In this document: piece after piece, positions 43,883 through 53,863 of the stretch
How positions within the stretch are numbered: the first letter of the stretch is position 1
How the letters are laid out: every line of letters begins with the position of its first letter
Origin: JOPF136 sp963773835
GTDB taxonomy: Bacteria; Acidobacteriota; Terriglobia; Acidiferrales; UBA7541
Assembly (NCBI GenBank): GCA_963773835.1
Contig: CAVZCQ010000002.1
Coordinates: forward strand, 372,001 to 436,000
Direction: 5' to 3'
Length of the DNA: 64,000 nucleotides
The notes under the pieces: model-generated
What the model saw: the letters and a program-made list of their open reading frames with translations, nothing else
Databases searched by the model: none
Told to the model about the DNA's origin: nothing
Position numbers and translations under genes: made by a program

Positions 43883-45250
43883 TCAGTCTCCTCCGGCGGA
43901 GGAATCCTTCCGCCGCGCGGCGTGCGAAGCGAGCACGCGGTCGATGAGCGCCTGGGCCGAGCCGAGATACTGTCGCGGGTCGAACAGGCGGTCGAGCTCG
44001 GCCGTGGGCAGGTGTTTGGACACCTGGGGATTCTCGGCGAGAACGTCGCGAAGGGAACGTTTCTCCGCCAGGGCGCGTTTTGCGGAGGCCTGGACCAGAT
44101 CGTGAGCAGGAAGGCGGCCGAGCGCCGGGCCGAGAGCCATTTGCACGGCTTCTGCGAAAATCAGGCCGCGGGTCAGCTCCAAATTTTCCGCCATTCTGGT
44201 GGCGTCAATTTCGAGGCCGGAGACAGCGTCGGCCAGATGATGGAGCGCTCCGCCAGTGAGCTGAAAAATCTCCGGGAGCGTTTCCCATTCGGAGTGCCAT
44301 CCGCCCAGGCCGCGTTCCTGCTCCTGGACCATCGCACCGAGCATCGTCGAGACGAGTCCCGGCACGCGCGCGGCGGCGGCGAGGACGACGGCGGAAACAA
44401 CCGGATTCCGTTTGTGCGGCATGGTGGAGGAACCGCCACGGCCCTCTCCCGCGGGCTCGAAAACCTCCGCGACTTCCGTCTGCATGTGGAGGGAAATGTC
44501 GCGCGCGATTTTACCGAGCGTGCCGGCGAGCAGGGCGAGCGAGGTGGCCAGCTCGGCCATGCGGTCGCGATGCGCATGCCAGGGCAGATCGGGCACGGGA
44601 AGTTGCAGCTCGGCGCCGAGAGCGCGTGCCACGTCCAGGCCGCGGCCGCCCAGCGCGGCGAGCGTGCCGACGGCACCGCCGAATTGAAGCACCAGCGTGC
44701 GGTGGCGTACCTCAACCATCCGTGCAGCGTTGCGGTCCACGGCGTCGAGCCAGCCAGCGGCGATCAATCCGAAGGAGGTTGGCAGCGCCTGCTGCATCCA
44801 GGTGCGCGCGGCGACGGGAGTGCCAGCGTGTTTCCGCGCCAGCTTGGCGAGCGCGGCGGAGAGGCGTTCGAGTTCCCCGTGAATTTGGAAGAGCGCGCCG
44901 CGGGCCTGGAGAAGGAAGCCGGTGTCGAGGGCGTCCTGACTGGTGGCGCCCCAGTGGACGAAGCGTGCGGCCCCGGCGTCGTCTATCGCCACGAGCGCGG
45001 TGAGCTGTTTGACGAGCGGAATGGCTGGACCGCCCGAGAGAGCGCCGGCGCGGGCCAGGGCAGGCACGTCGAAGAGTTCCGTTCGGCACTTTGTGCCGAT
45101 GGCAGGAGCAGCAGCGGCGGGAATCACGCCTGTCGAGGCTTCGGCACGGGCCAGGGCAGCTTCAAAATCCAACATGCCCTGGAGTCGGGCTCGATCAGAG
45201 AACGACTGGTCCACGGCCTCCCAGCGGAAGAGCGGATCGAGCAGTTCCAT
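43883..45250 (-). CDS. pcaB: 3-carboxy-cis,cis-muconate cycloisomerase
   Basis: This 455-residue member of the fumarase/aspartase superfamily lactonises 3-carboxymuconate to 4-carboxymuconolactone. The signature GSSTMPHKRNPV lies in the middle, with HWGATSQDALDTGF near residue 98 and TWMQQALPTSFG near 150. The length and C-terminal domain match bacterial PcaB. It is the first gene of the pcaBDC operon. Its promoter must be in the 437-nt gap shared with the divergent ADOP gene. Confidence 0.95.
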   Translation of the reverse strand: MELLDPLFRWEAVDQSFSDRARLQGMLDFEAALARAEASTGVIPAAAAPAIGTKCRTELFDVPALARAGALSGGPAIPLVKQLTALVAIDDAGAARFVHWGATSQDALDTGFLLQARGALFQIHGELERLSAALAKLARKHAGTPVAARTWMQQALPTSFGLIAAGWLDAVDRNAARMVEVRHRTLVLQFGGAVGTLAALGGRGLDVARALGAELQLPVPDLPWHAHRDRMAELATSLALLAGTLGKIARDISLHMQTEVAEVFEPAGEGRGGSSTMPHKRNPVVSAVVLAAAARVPGLVSTMLGAMVQEQERGLGGWHSEWETLPEIFQLTGGALHHLADAVSGLEIDATRMAENLELTRGLIFAEAVQMALGPALGRLPAHDLVQASAKRALAEKRSLRDVLAENPQVSKHLPTAELDRLFDPRQYLGSAQALIDRVLASHAARRKDSSAGGD

Positions 45251-45687
45251 GCGGTAACTCTTATCATCCCCTCACAATGAAGAAAACAGTTTCTTCGCGC
45301 GCGGGAGGGGAAGGCGGCCTGAGATCAGTGACGCAGGAAGGCTCTTCTGTGACGGGGAATAGATGACCGCGCCGGCCTGCCTCCGCGGTCCTGAGGACAG
45401 TGGTCGTCGGACCTGGATTACCGACGAGAAAGGGATTCAATGACTGCTCTTAGGAGCGCTTGCCATCGCCCAACTTGGCGATGGCTTGACATGTTATGCC
45501 AGCCGCACCCCTGGGATGTTCGGATTCGTTGATAACGCGTCCCACAATCGGACGGTGGCGGTGGATTGGGAGAAAGGAAGACCCTCTAAGTGGTGTGCCA
45601 GCAATTGCCTAGGGGACGCCTGAAGGCTATCTTGGGTGGGCAGGGACATGCTCGGAAGGGTGCGAAAGCGTTCGTGGAGGAGCGGGG
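45251..45687. promoter_or_regulatory. Divergent gap between pcaB and an ADOP gene, with one hairpin
   Basis: This 437-nt region should hold promoters for both genes. A perfect hairpin GCCATCGCC/GGCGATGGC (45462-45485, 6-nt loop) is followed at once by TTGACA (45486-45491), which may be a -35 for the plus-strand gene. No copy of the GCGTGCGTATAT block seen upstream of the IclR gene was found here, and no coding frame is convincing. Confidence 0.35.
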
Positions 45688-48135
45688 ATGAACTCGTTCT
45701 GGCAAGACGTCCAGTACAGCCTGCGCCTGATGGCGAAGGCACCGGGATTTGCGGGGATTGCAATCCTGACGCTTGCGCTGGGGATCGGCGCGAATACCAC
45801 GATTTTCAGCTGGATCAATTCGACGTTGCTGAACCCCGTGCCCGGGGTGGCCAGCCAGAGAGAGGTGGTGTCGCTGACGCTAAGCAAGCCCGGCGAAACC
45901 CCCTTCCCGCTTACGTATCCTGATTTCGAAGCCTTGCGCGACGGACAGCAGAGTTTTACGGGAATCGCGGCGTGCGGCTTCGCTCAGTTCAGCCTGACAG
46001 GCAAGGGCAAGCCGAAGCGCGTCTGGGCCATGCTCGCGTCCGCCAATTATTTCGATGTACTGGGAGTGCGGCCGATTCTGGGGCGCGTGTTTCAGCCGGC
46101 GGAAGACGGAACGCCCGGAGGCGTGCCCGTGGCGGTGATCAGCTACCGGCTGTGGCAAACACATTTCGGCGCGAATCCGAACATCGCGGGCCAGTCGATT
46201 GAAATCAACAAACACCCCTACACCATTGTGGGGGTAACACCGGCCGAGTTTCAGGGGAGCCAGACGGGGGTGCGAACCGACATTTGGGCCCCCCTGATGA
46301 TGGAAGCGCAATTGAACCCTCTGGGCGACCTGCTCCATGACCATCACCAGTTCTGGTTGCTTGCGTTTGGACGGTTGAAGCCGGGGGTCGGGCTGGAGAA
46401 GGCGCAGGAGGAAATGACGCTGCGGCTGAGGCCGGAGGTCAAGAATTATCCCGAGGAGCACAAAGGGCACGACCACGTGACGGTGTACCCGCTATGGCGC
46501 AACCCATTCGGCTTGAACTTCTTTTTGGCGACGCTGCTGCCGATGCTGATGACCATCGCGGGCCTGGTGCTGCTGCTGGCGTGCGCGAACGTGGCGAATC
46601 TGATGCTGGTGCGGGCGGCGGGGAGGCGGCGTGAAATCGCCATTCGCATGTCGCTGGGCGCGAGCCGATGGCGGCTGGTGCGGCAACTGCTGGTGGAAAG
46701 CCTGATGCTGGCGCTGGCTGGAGGCGTGGTTGCGCTGCTGATCACGTTCTGGACGGCGGGATCACTCTTGAAATTCTTTCCGGTGACGGAGGATGTTCCA
46801 CTCGCCCTCACCATCTCGGCGGACCGCACGGTGCTGGTGGCAACGTTCCTGATCTCGGCGCTGACGGGCGTGATCTTCGGGATCTTGCCGGCGCTGCGGG
46901 CCTCGGGTGAGGCGCCGGTAGCGGTGTTGAAGGAGGATGCGGGGACCGCGTCGGGCGGACTGCGGAAGGCGCGGCTGGCGAACGGGCTGGTGGTGGCGCA
47001 AATTTCGCTGTCGCTGCTGCTGCTCATCTGCGCGGGATTGTTCATTCGCAGTTTCCTGAGCGCGCAGCAAATCAATCCAGGATTCAACGCACATAATGTG
47101 CTGATCGCTTCCTACGATCTGTTTACCGCGGGATATTCGGATGCGAGCGGGACGGAATTCGATCGCCAGCTGGTGGCAAAACTGGAAGGGCTGCCGGGGG
47201 TGCAGTCGGTGGCCCTGACGAACCGCGTGCCACTGGGATTCGGCGGAGGGTCAACGAGCGTGAAGCCCGAAGGGTACGTATCGCAGGCGAATGAATCGAT
47301 GGAGACGCAGGATGCGATCATTACGCCGAATTATTTCCAGACCATGCAGATCCCGATCGTGGAGGGGCGCGACTTCACGCTCGAGGACACGAAGAGCTCA
47401 CAGCACGTGGTGATCGTCAGCGAAACCTTTGTGCACCGCTTCTGGCCGAATCAGGAAGCCATCGGCAAGCAGCTCTATTCCGACTTGCCGAAGGAATGGC
47501 TTACGGTGGTCGGCGTGGCGCGGGACATCAAAGTGAACAACCTGAATGAAAAGCCGACGCCCTACGTGTACTTGCCGCTGTACCAGGTATACCATTCAGA
47601 TATAATTGTCAATTTACGAACTATGGGTGATCCCCTGGCTTCCGGCAAGCTGGTGGAGAAAACGATCCATGATCTGAATGCCGACGTGGGGGTGTTCGAT
47701 GTGACCACGCTCGAATCGAGGGAGCAAATTTCCAGTTTCCCGCAGCGCGTGGCCGGAACCTTCGTGGGCGCATTCGGGCTGCTGGCGCTGGTCCTCGCCG
47801 CAGTGGGAATTTACGGCGTCACGGCCTACAGCGCGCGGCAGCGCACCCATGAAATCGGCATCCGCATGGTGCTGGGGGCCGGCCGAGATGACACCCTGAG
47901 GATGGTGCTCGGGCACGGACTTCGTTTGACGCTGCTGGGAGTGGTCGTGGGATTGGCGGCCGCTTTCGGGCTGACGCGCTATTTGGGAAGCATGCTGCTG
48001 GGCGTGACCAGCACGGATGCGATGACGTTTACCGGAGTCGCGATTCTGCTGTGCGCCGTGTCGCTCTTCGCCTCCTTCATTCCCGCGCGCCGGGCCATGC
48101 GCGTGGACCCCATGGTCGCGCTGCGCTCCGGATGA
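45688..48135 (+). CDS. ADOP-type ABC transporter permease (MacB/FtsX-like)
   Basis: This 815-residue inner-membrane protein has the same layout as the 5052 gene: LMAKAPGFAGIAILTLALGI in the first membrane helix, a MacB periplasmic domain (NYFDVLGVRPILGRVF, ISYRLWQTHF) and two FtsX cores. It ends RVDPMVALRSG. No ATPase or regulator is adjacent. It sits between pcaB (divergent) and the IclR gene, so it might export an aromatic or its toxic intermediate, but nothing in the sequence proves that. The ATG follows GGAGGAGCGGGG. Confidence 0.9.
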   Translation: MNSFWQDVQYSLRLMAKAPGFAGIAILTLALGIGANTTIFSWINSTLLNPVPGVASQREVVSLTLSKPGETPFPLTYPDFEALRDGQQSFTGIAACGFAQFSLTGKGKPKRVWAMLASANYFDVLGVRPILGRVFQPAEDGTPGGVPVAVISYRLWQTHFGANPNIAGQSIEINKHPYTIVGVTPAEFQGSQTGVRTDIWAPLMMEAQLNPLGDLLHDHHQFWLLAFGRLKPGVGLEKAQEEMTLRLRPEVKNYPEEHKGHDHVTVYPLWRNPFGLNFFLATLLPMLMTIAGLVLLLACANVANLMLVRAAGRRREIAIRMSLGASRWRLVRQLLVESLMLALAGGVVALLITFWTAGSLLKFFPVTEDVPLALTISADRTVLVATFLISALTGVIFGILPALRASGEAPVAVLKEDAGTASGGLRKARLANGLVVAQISLSLLLLICAGLFIRSFLSAQQINPGFNAHNVLIASYDLFTAGYSDASGTEFDRQLVAKLEGLPGVQSVALTNRVPLGFGGGSTSVKPEGYVSQANESMETQDAIITPNYFQTMQIPIVEGRDFTLEDTKSSQHVVIVSETFVHRFWPNQEAIGKQLYSDLPKEWLTVVGVARDIKVNNLNEKPTPYVYLPLYQVYHSDIIVNLRTMGDPLASGKLVEKTIHDLNADVGVFDVTTLESREQISSFPQRVAGTFVGAFGLLALVLAAVGIYGVTAYSARQRTHEIGIRMVLGAGRDDTLRMVLGHGLRLTLLGVVVGLAAAFGLTRYLGSMLLGVTSTDAMTFTGVAILLCAVSLFASFIPARRAMRVDPMVALRSG

Positions 48136-48386
48136 TTGATGCGTGTGGTGATTTAACTCCCTGGAAAAGCACTTCCGAAACTGCGGAGCCACATAGCGGC
48201 CGGTGCCAGGGACTCATGCCCCCCATCCCAGACTGGGTGTGAACATCCTGCCGACTGAAGCAAACCGTTTCTATCACCGAATTACTTCTGTAACTGGACA
48301 GATACCGCCGCGGTGCAGAAACAGGGTTCCGGGAAGCGATGGGCGGCGCTTCCGGAAGGAGGGCCGGCAAGCCTCCTGAGTACCGA

Positions 48387-48428
48387 TTATCGAGATAGCG
48401 TGCGTATATCGACCAAATCGTGTATGCT
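48387..48428 (+). promoter_or_regulatory. Promoter/operator of the IclR-led operon, shared with the 63.4 kb promoter
   Basis: A 42-nt block begins TTATCGAGAT, contains GCGTGCGTATAT and ends GTGTATGCT. It aligns without gaps to 63395-63436 at 33 of 42 positions. TATGCT (48423-48428) is a good -10. The conserved GCGTGCGTATAT lies between -35 and -10, where a regulator would act. The ATG of the IclR gene is 28 nt further on. The rest of the gap 48136-48386 shows nothing recognisable. Confidence 0.6.
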
Positions 48429-48455
48429 CCCGCGCGCAACCGCAGGAGGGAGTTT

Positions 48456-49325
48456 ATGCCACGCGCCGAAATCCGCAAACCTGCCCCGCCCCCGATGCGC
48501 CGGCCGCTCGCGGCCGCCGGGCGTCCGGTAGCGGAAATCACGCCCGCGGCGCACATCGACACGCTGAGCGGCGACCCCAACTTCATGACTTCGCTGGCCC
48601 GCGGGCTCGCGGTGATCCAGGCATTCACGGACCCGAAGCGGCAGATGACCATCTCGCAGCTCAGCCAGAAGACGGGCCTGTCGCGGGCGGCGGTGCGGCG
48701 CTGCCTCTACACCCTGCAAAAGCTGGGCTACGCGGGGACGGACGACAACCGGCACTTCCATCTGCGGCCTCACGTGCTGGCGCTGGGCCACTCCTATATC
48801 AGCTCTATGCCACTTTCGTCCTCGGCCCAGCCGGTGCTGGAGCACACCAGCAAACTGCTGCATGAATCGAGCTCGATCGCGACGCTGGACGGGCTGGAAA
48901 TCATCTACGTGGCGCGGGCCAGCGTGACGCGGATCATGTCCATCGACCTGCGGGTGGGGAGCCGGTTGCCGGCGTTCTGCACATCGATGGGGCGGGTGCT
49001 GCTGGCCAATCTTCCGCCGGAAGAGCTGGAGCGAGTGCTGCCGGCCATCGAGTTCACGCCGCACACGGAACGAACGGTGCGGAGCGCGGAAAAGCTGCGG
49101 CAAATCCTGCGGCAGGTGCAGCGCAATGGGTATGCGATTGTGGACCAGGAACTGGAGCTGGGGCTGCGTTCCATGGCCGTGCCCATCCGCAACGCCGCGG
49201 GGGCCGCGGTTGCCGCGCTGAATGTGGGGACGCACGCGCAGCGCGTTTCCATCCAGCAGTTGCAGAACACGTTCCTGCCGCACTTGCAGGCGGCAGCGGC
49301 CGAGCTGTCCATGCTGCTGCGCTGA
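48456..49325 (+). CDS. IclR-family transcriptional regulator (PcaR/PobR-like)
   Basis: The protein is 289 residues from ATG 48456, with AGGAGGG 5 nt upstream. A Pro/Ala-rich N-terminus of about 45 residues precedes the winged helix: SLARGLAVIQAFTDPKRQMT, then ISQLSQKTGLSRAAVRRCLY. The C-terminal effector-binding domain contains SRLPAFCTSMGRVLLANLP and NGYAIVDQELELGLRSMAVP. These are strongly like IclR members that control the beta-ketoadipate (pca/pob) genes. It is the first gene of the carboxylase operon (24 nt to the next start). Confidence 0.92.
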   Translation: MPRAEIRKPAPPPMRRPLAAAGRPVAEITPAAHIDTLSGDPNFMTSLARGLAVIQAFTDPKRQMTISQLSQKTGLSRAAVRRCLYTLQKLGYAGTDDNRHFHLRPHVLALGHSYISSMPLSSSAQPVLEHTSKLLHESSSIATLDGLEIIYVARASVTRIMSIDLRVGSRLPAFCTSMGRVLLANLPPEELERVLPAIEFTPHTERTVRSAEKLRQILRQVQRNGYAIVDQELELGLRSMAVPIRNAAGAAVAALNVGTHAQRVSIQQLQNTFLPHLQAAAAELSMLLR

Positions 49326-49348
49326 GGAGCGCGGGGGACGAGGGCGCT

Positions 49349-51334
49349 GTGTGGACGGTGGACATTGACGTCGGCGGGACACTGACCGACGGACTCTTCA
49401 CAGACGGCACTACGGTGGAGTGCGTGAAAGTGGACAGCACGCCGCACGATCTGACCGTGTGCCTCGTCGAGTGCCTGGCGCAGGGCGCGGCGCGTCTGGG
49501 GTTTGCGGATGCGGCGGCGTTCGTGGAACACGTGGAGCTGATCCGCTGGTCCACGACGATCACCTCAAACGTTCTGGCGGAAGGGCGCGGGCCGAGAATC
49601 GGGCTGCTGGTGGCGCCGGGGCAGGAGAAAAACCTCTACGGGCGCGAGGCGCGGAGCCTGGCGCTCGGAAGGCTCGTTGCGGAGGGTGATGTGGAGGCCG
49701 TAGGCGATTCCGCGGACGAACCGGCCATCCAGAAAGCCGCACATGCCCTGCTGGAGCGCGGGGTGCGGCGGATCTGCATCAGCCTGCCGGGAGCGCATCG
49801 CGAGCCGGAGCGCGAGAGCCGGATCAAACGATTCATCGGGCAGCAGTACCCCGATCATTATCTGGGCTCGGTGCCGGCGCTAGCCGGGAGCGATGTCTCG
49901 AAAAGCGCGGACGACGCGACGCGGACGCACTGCGCGCTGATCAACGCGTACACACACGGGGCGCTGGCGGCCACTCTCTTCAAAGCAGAAGACGAGCTTC
50001 GCGAGACGCTCGGGTTCGCGGGGACATTCCTGGTGAGCCAGACGAGCGGGGGCGTGGCGGGCGTGAGAAAAACCCGGGCGATCGACACGATCGAATCGGG
50101 ACCGATCCTGGGACTGCACGCGAGCGCGTACCTGGCGCAGAAGTACGGCGCACGCGATGTGATTGCAATGGATATCGGGGGGACGACGGCAAAGATCGGC
50201 GTGCTGCGCGACGGCCTGCCGGTGGAGCGGCGGCCGTCGGATTTCTTCGGGATACCCGTGGAGGTTTCGGGGCCGTACCTGCGGTCGATCGCGCTGGGCG
50301 GCGGGAGCGTGGTGCACGCCACCCGCACTGAGGACACGAAAGAAGTGCAACTCGGGCCGGAGAGCATGGGCTCCTATCCCGGACCGGCGTGCTACGGATT
50401 GGGCGGGGAGGAGGCGACGCTGACGGACGCGTTTGTCGCCGCAGGCCTAGTGAATGCGGAATATTTTCTCGGAGGCGCAAAGCGCATTGATGCCGACATC
50501 GCGCGCAAAACGATAGAGGAGCGTGTGGCCCGCCCGTTGTGGACTTCGCTGGATGATGCATGCCGCAGAATCGTTGTGCGCGCGTTCAAGATGTTGGCGG
50601 GAATGATTGGAGAGGCGCGGGCAGAGCTGGGATTGAACCGGGCGGAGCCAACCGTGTACGCCTATGGGGGAAACGGCGGACTGCTGGCGTGCGGCGCCGC
50701 GGAACGGGCGGGAATCCGGCGGGTGCAGATGTTCGGGCTCGGCGCGGTGTTCAGCGCGTTCGGCTCGTCGGTGTCGGATATTTGCCATGTATACGAGCGT
50801 GCGCTCGCGGAACAGAAATCGGCGGAGGAAACGGCGAGCGCGCTCCGGCAGGCGCTTGAGGAAATCCGGGCGGAGGCAGAGAAGGACTTGCGGGGCGAGG
50901 GAATCGAGCCGGCTGGACTGAAATGGCGAATCGAGCTGGATGTGGCGGGCGCGGATGGGCGCATGGCAACGGTGCGGTGTTCGGAGGCGGTGCTGCGAAG
51001 CGGGGCGGAGCTGCGAGCGGCGCTCGGGGCGGGGGCGGAGGAATTGCGGATCGAGTTGCTGCGAGTGCGCGTGGAGAAGCCGATAGTCAGACCGCAGATC
51101 TCGCCGGAGCCGACGGCCGGAAAGGACTGCGAGCGGGCAAAAACCGGCATACGCGAAGTGATGTGGGGCTCGATAACAGGAGAGGCAGCGCTCTACCGAT
51201 GGGAGGCGCTCGAACCGGGCAATCGAGTCAAAGGCTGCGCGATTCTGGAAAGCGCGAACACGACGTATTTCTTGCCGGGAGGCTGGACGCTGGAAATGGA
51301 CGGCTACGGGAACGGGCTGGCGGTGCGGAGGTAA
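49349..51334 (+). CDS. Carboxylase subunit, hydantoinase A/oxoprolinase type (ApcA-like)
   Basis: This 661-residue (about 70 kDa) cytoplasmic subunit has two ASKHA-type nucleotide-binding segments: DIDVGGTLTDGLFTDG at the N-terminus and MDIGGTTAKIGVLRDG near residue 272. It also has SGPILGLHASAYLAQKYGARD. It belongs to the family of HyuA, acetone carboxylase AcxA and acetophenone carboxylase ApcA/ApcC. The gene order (large, small gamma, large, large) and the subunit size match ApcA better than plain hydantoinase. It would take part in ATP-driven activation of ketone and bicarbonate. It starts with GTG. Confidence 0.85.
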   Translation: MWTVDIDVGGTLTDGLFTDGTTVECVKVDSTPHDLTVCLVECLAQGAARLGFADAAAFVEHVELIRWSTTITSNVLAEGRGPRIGLLVAPGQEKNLYGREARSLALGRLVAEGDVEAVGDSADEPAIQKAAHALLERGVRRICISLPGAHREPERESRIKRFIGQQYPDHYLGSVPALAGSDVSKSADDATRTHCALINAYTHGALAATLFKAEDELRETLGFAGTFLVSQTSGGVAGVRKTRAIDTIESGPILGLHASAYLAQKYGARDVIAMDIGGTTAKIGVLRDGLPVERRPSDFFGIPVEVSGPYLRSIALGGGSVVHATRTEDTKEVQLGPESMGSYPGPACYGLGGEEATLTDAFVAAGLVNAEYFLGGAKRIDADIARKTIEERVARPLWTSLDDACRRIVVRAFKMLAGMIGEARAELGLNRAEPTVYAYGGNGGLLACGAAERAGIRRVQMFGLGAVFSAFGSSVSDICHVYERALAEQKSAEETASALRQALEEIRAEAEKDLRGEGIEPAGLKWRIELDVAGADGRMATVRCSEAVLRSGAELRAALGAGAEELRIELLRVRVEKPIVRPQISPEPTAGKDCERAKTGIREVMWGSITGEAALYRWEALEPGNRVKGCAILESANTTYFLPGGWTLEMDGYGNGLAVRR

Positions 51335-51337
51335 GGG

Positions 51338-51721
51338 ATGGCCGCGGAACAGCAACGGATACGCGTGACGGAGTATCTGGACCTGGAGCTCGGAGGCGAG
51401 CGCTGGCTTTGTAATCGCTGCGGGCGCGATCTGGGCTCCGCGCGGGAGAATTATAAGAAGGGCTGCCTGGTGCACGACCGCGACCCGCGCGAAATCCATC
51501 CGCCGATCGTCGGCGGGGAATTCAACTTTTCGCCGGACCCGCTGTGGGTGCGCATCGTGGAGTTTTACTGCCCGGGATGCGGGACACAGCTCGAAACCGA
51601 GTATCTGCCGCCGGGCCATCCCATCACGCACGACATTGAAATGGACGTGGCGCGGCTGAAACGGAGGCTCAGCACGGGCGAATTTACGATTCGCGAAGGA
51701 CGGCTCGAGGCCGGGGAATGA
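51338..51721 (+). CDS. Acetone carboxylase gamma-like (ApcB-like) zinc-binding subunit
   Basis: This 127-residue (about 15 kDa) protein has CNRCG (near 26-30) and CPGCG (near 76-80), probably binding zinc. It has ENYKKGCLVHDRDPREIHPP in between, the pattern of the acetone carboxylase gamma family. Its presence between two hydantoinase-A-type genes identifies the cluster as a ketone carboxylase rather than a hydantoinase or oxoprolinase. It starts 3 nt after the previous stop with GGAGG overlapping it, and ends overlapping the next start (ATGA). Confidence 0.88.
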   Translation: MAAEQQRIRVTEYLDLELGGERWLCNRCGRDLGSARENYKKGCLVHDRDPREIHPPIVGGEFNFSPDPLWVRIVEFYCPGCGTQLETEYLPPGHPITHDIEMDVARLKRRLSTGEFTIREGRLEAGE

Positions 51722-53838
51722 ATTCGATCGACATCGACGTGGGCGGCACGTTCACCGACCTGGTGCTGAATTACGACGGCCGGGCCGCGGCGCGGAAAGT
51801 GCCGACGACTCCGTACGACCTGTCCGTGTGCTTTTCGCGGGTGATCGAGGAGGGAGCGAAGGCGCTGGGGATGGGGATGGACGAACTGTTGCCGAAGATC
51901 GACATGATCCGGTATTCGACGACGATTGCGATGAATCGGCTGATCGAGCGGAAAGGACCGCGGCTGGCGCTGCTCACCACCGAGGGACACGAAGACGTGG
52001 TTCTGATCGGGCGCGGGGCGCAGTGGATCGACGGGACGCGAGTGGCGGAGCGGAGGAATCTGGCCATCCAGAAAAAACCGGAGCCGCTGGTTCCACGGGA
52101 CCTCATCGCGGGAGTGAAGGAGCGCGTGGATTCGCGGGGAAACGTGATCCGTCCGCTGGATGAGAACGACGTGCGCGAGAAAGTGCGGATGCTCGTGGCG
52201 CGCGGCGCGCGTGGATTCGTCGTGTCGCTGCTGTGGGGCTTTCTGAACCCGGTGCACGAGCGCAGGGTGAAGGAAATCATTCGCGACGAGTACAAAGAAT
52301 TCCACATCGGCTATCTACCGGTGGTGCTAGCGGGGCAGGTGGTGGGAAAACTGGGTGAATATGAGCGGACGATGGCGGCGATCCTGGACGCGTATCTGCA
52401 GCGCTCCATGCAGATCGATCTCTCGGCCATGTGGGACAAATTGCGGGAGCGCGGCTACCGGCGGCCGCTGCACATGATCCAGAGTTCGGGAGGGATCGCG
52501 GAGGTTTTCCGGACGACGGCGAGCCGCACGTTCAACAGCGGGCCGGTCTCCGGGCTGATGGGTGCGCACCACGTGGCGAAATCGCTGGGCTATCACAACG
52601 TGGTGATGACGGACATGGGCGGGACGAGCTTCGACGTCGGCCTGGTGGTGAAAGACAGCGTGCGGAGCTACGACTTCCGGCCGATCATCGACCGCTGGAT
52701 GGTCGGCATCACGATGATCAAAACGATGTCGATCGGCGCGGGGGGCGGGTCCATCGCGTCGGTGAATCCGCTGCTGGAGAACCGCGTGCAGGTGGGCCCG
52801 CGGAGCGCGGGTTCGATGCCGGGGCCGGCGTGCTTCAGCCTGGGCGGGCGCGAGCCGACGGTAACGGATGCGGACGTGGTGCTGGGCTACCTGAACCCAG
52901 ACTATTATTTCGGCGGGCGCATGCCGCTGGACCGCAGCCGAGCGGCGCAGGCCATCCGGGAAAAGATTGCGCAGCCGCTGGGAGTGAGCGTGGAGCAGGC
53001 CGCGGCGCTGATCCGCAAAATCGTGAACGGGAACATGGCGTCGGCGATCATGAAGGAAGTGCATTTGCGCGGGTACAGCCCGGCGGATTTCATTTTGTTC
53101 GTGGGCGGGGGAGCGGGGCCGACGCACGCGGAAGGGTTCAAAGGCGACATTCCGAAAGCGTTCACGTTTCCGTTTTCGCCCGTGTTCTGCGCCTACGGCT
53201 CTTCGACCATGGACATCCTGCACGTGTATGAGCATTCGCGCCGGCTGATGCTGATGGCACCGGGGAGCCAGCAACTGACGGAGGATTACGCGGCGTTCAA
53301 TGAAACGGTGGAGGCGCTGGTGGCGCAGGCGGGGAAAGATTTGGTGGCGGATGGGTTCGATCCGGGCGAGGCGACGCTGGCACTGGAACTGGACATGCTG
53401 TACGGCGGGCAGTTCCACGTGAAACGCGCGCTCTCGCCGCGGCTGGCGATTCAATGTGCGGACGACGTGCGGGCCATCTGCGCCGCGTTCCACAAAGAAT
53501 TCAGCGAGGCGTTCAGCCCGTTTGTGGTGAACCCGGAGGGCGGGGTGTTCGTGGAGAGCTTCGTGCTGAAAGCGGTGGTGGCCACCAAAAAGGTCAGCCT
53601 GCCGGAGATGAAGCTGGAAGGCGCGGACCCTTCCGCTGCGCGCAAAGGCGAGCGCGGCGTTTACTGGGCGGGCGACGGCGATTTCCGGCCGACGCCGATT
53701 TTTGCGGGCGAATTGCTGCGGCCGGGAAACGTGGTGGCGGGCCCGGCGGTGGTGGAGAGCGAATACACGACGGTGGTGGTACCCGCGCAGATGCGGTACA
53801 GCATCGATGCGCGCAGCCTGGGAATTCTGGAAACCTAG
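51718..53838 (+). CDS. Carboxylase subunit, hydantoinase A/oxoprolinase type (ApcC/AcxA-like)
   Basis: This 706-residue subunit has the same ASKHA fold, with DIDVGGTFTDLVLNYDG at the start and TDMGGTSFDVGLVVKD near residue 298. It also has MIQSSGGIAEVFRTTASRTF and the GAGGGSIASV loop. The C-terminal beta domain (about 590-706) ends with YTTVVVPAQMRYSIDARSLG. In acetophenone carboxylase the corresponding large subunit is the catalytic phosphorylating partner. Here the role is inferred from family and gene order. Translation is coupled to the upstream gamma-like gene by a 4-nt overlap. Confidence 0.85.
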   Translation: MNSIDIDVGGTFTDLVLNYDGRAAARKVPTTPYDLSVCFSRVIEEGAKALGMGMDELLPKIDMIRYSTTIAMNRLIERKGPRLALLTTEGHEDVVLIGRGAQWIDGTRVAERRNLAIQKKPEPLVPRDLIAGVKERVDSRGNVIRPLDENDVREKVRMLVARGARGFVVSLLWGFLNPVHERRVKEIIRDEYKEFHIGYLPVVLAGQVVGKLGEYERTMAAILDAYLQRSMQIDLSAMWDKLRERGYRRPLHMIQSSGGIAEVFRTTASRTFNSGPVSGLMGAHHVAKSLGYHNVVMTDMGGTSFDVGLVVKDSVRSYDFRPIIDRWMVGITMIKTMSIGAGGGSIASVNPLLENRVQVGPRSAGSMPGPACFSLGGREPTVTDADVVLGYLNPDYYFGGRMPLDRSRAAQAIREKIAQPLGVSVEQAAALIRKIVNGNMASAIMKEVHLRGYSPADFILFVGGGAGPTHAEGFKGDIPKAFTFPFSPVFCAYGSSTMDILHVYEHSRRLMLMAPGSQQLTEDYAAFNETVEALVAQAGKDLVADGFDPGEATLALELDMLYGGQFHVKRALSPRLAIQCADDVRAICAAFHKEFSEAFSPFVVNPEGGVFVESFVLKAVVATKKVSLPEMKLEGADPSAARKGERGVYWAGDGDFRPTPIFAGELLRPGNVVAGPAVVESEYTTVVVPAQMRYSIDARSLGILET

Positions 53839-53863
53839 CAGAGCGGCAAAGCCGAGGAGAGCC

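Noticed and set aside
45462..45485. Hairpin as a rho-independent terminator
   Set aside because: It is not followed by a T-run and lies between divergent genes, where no transcript should end.
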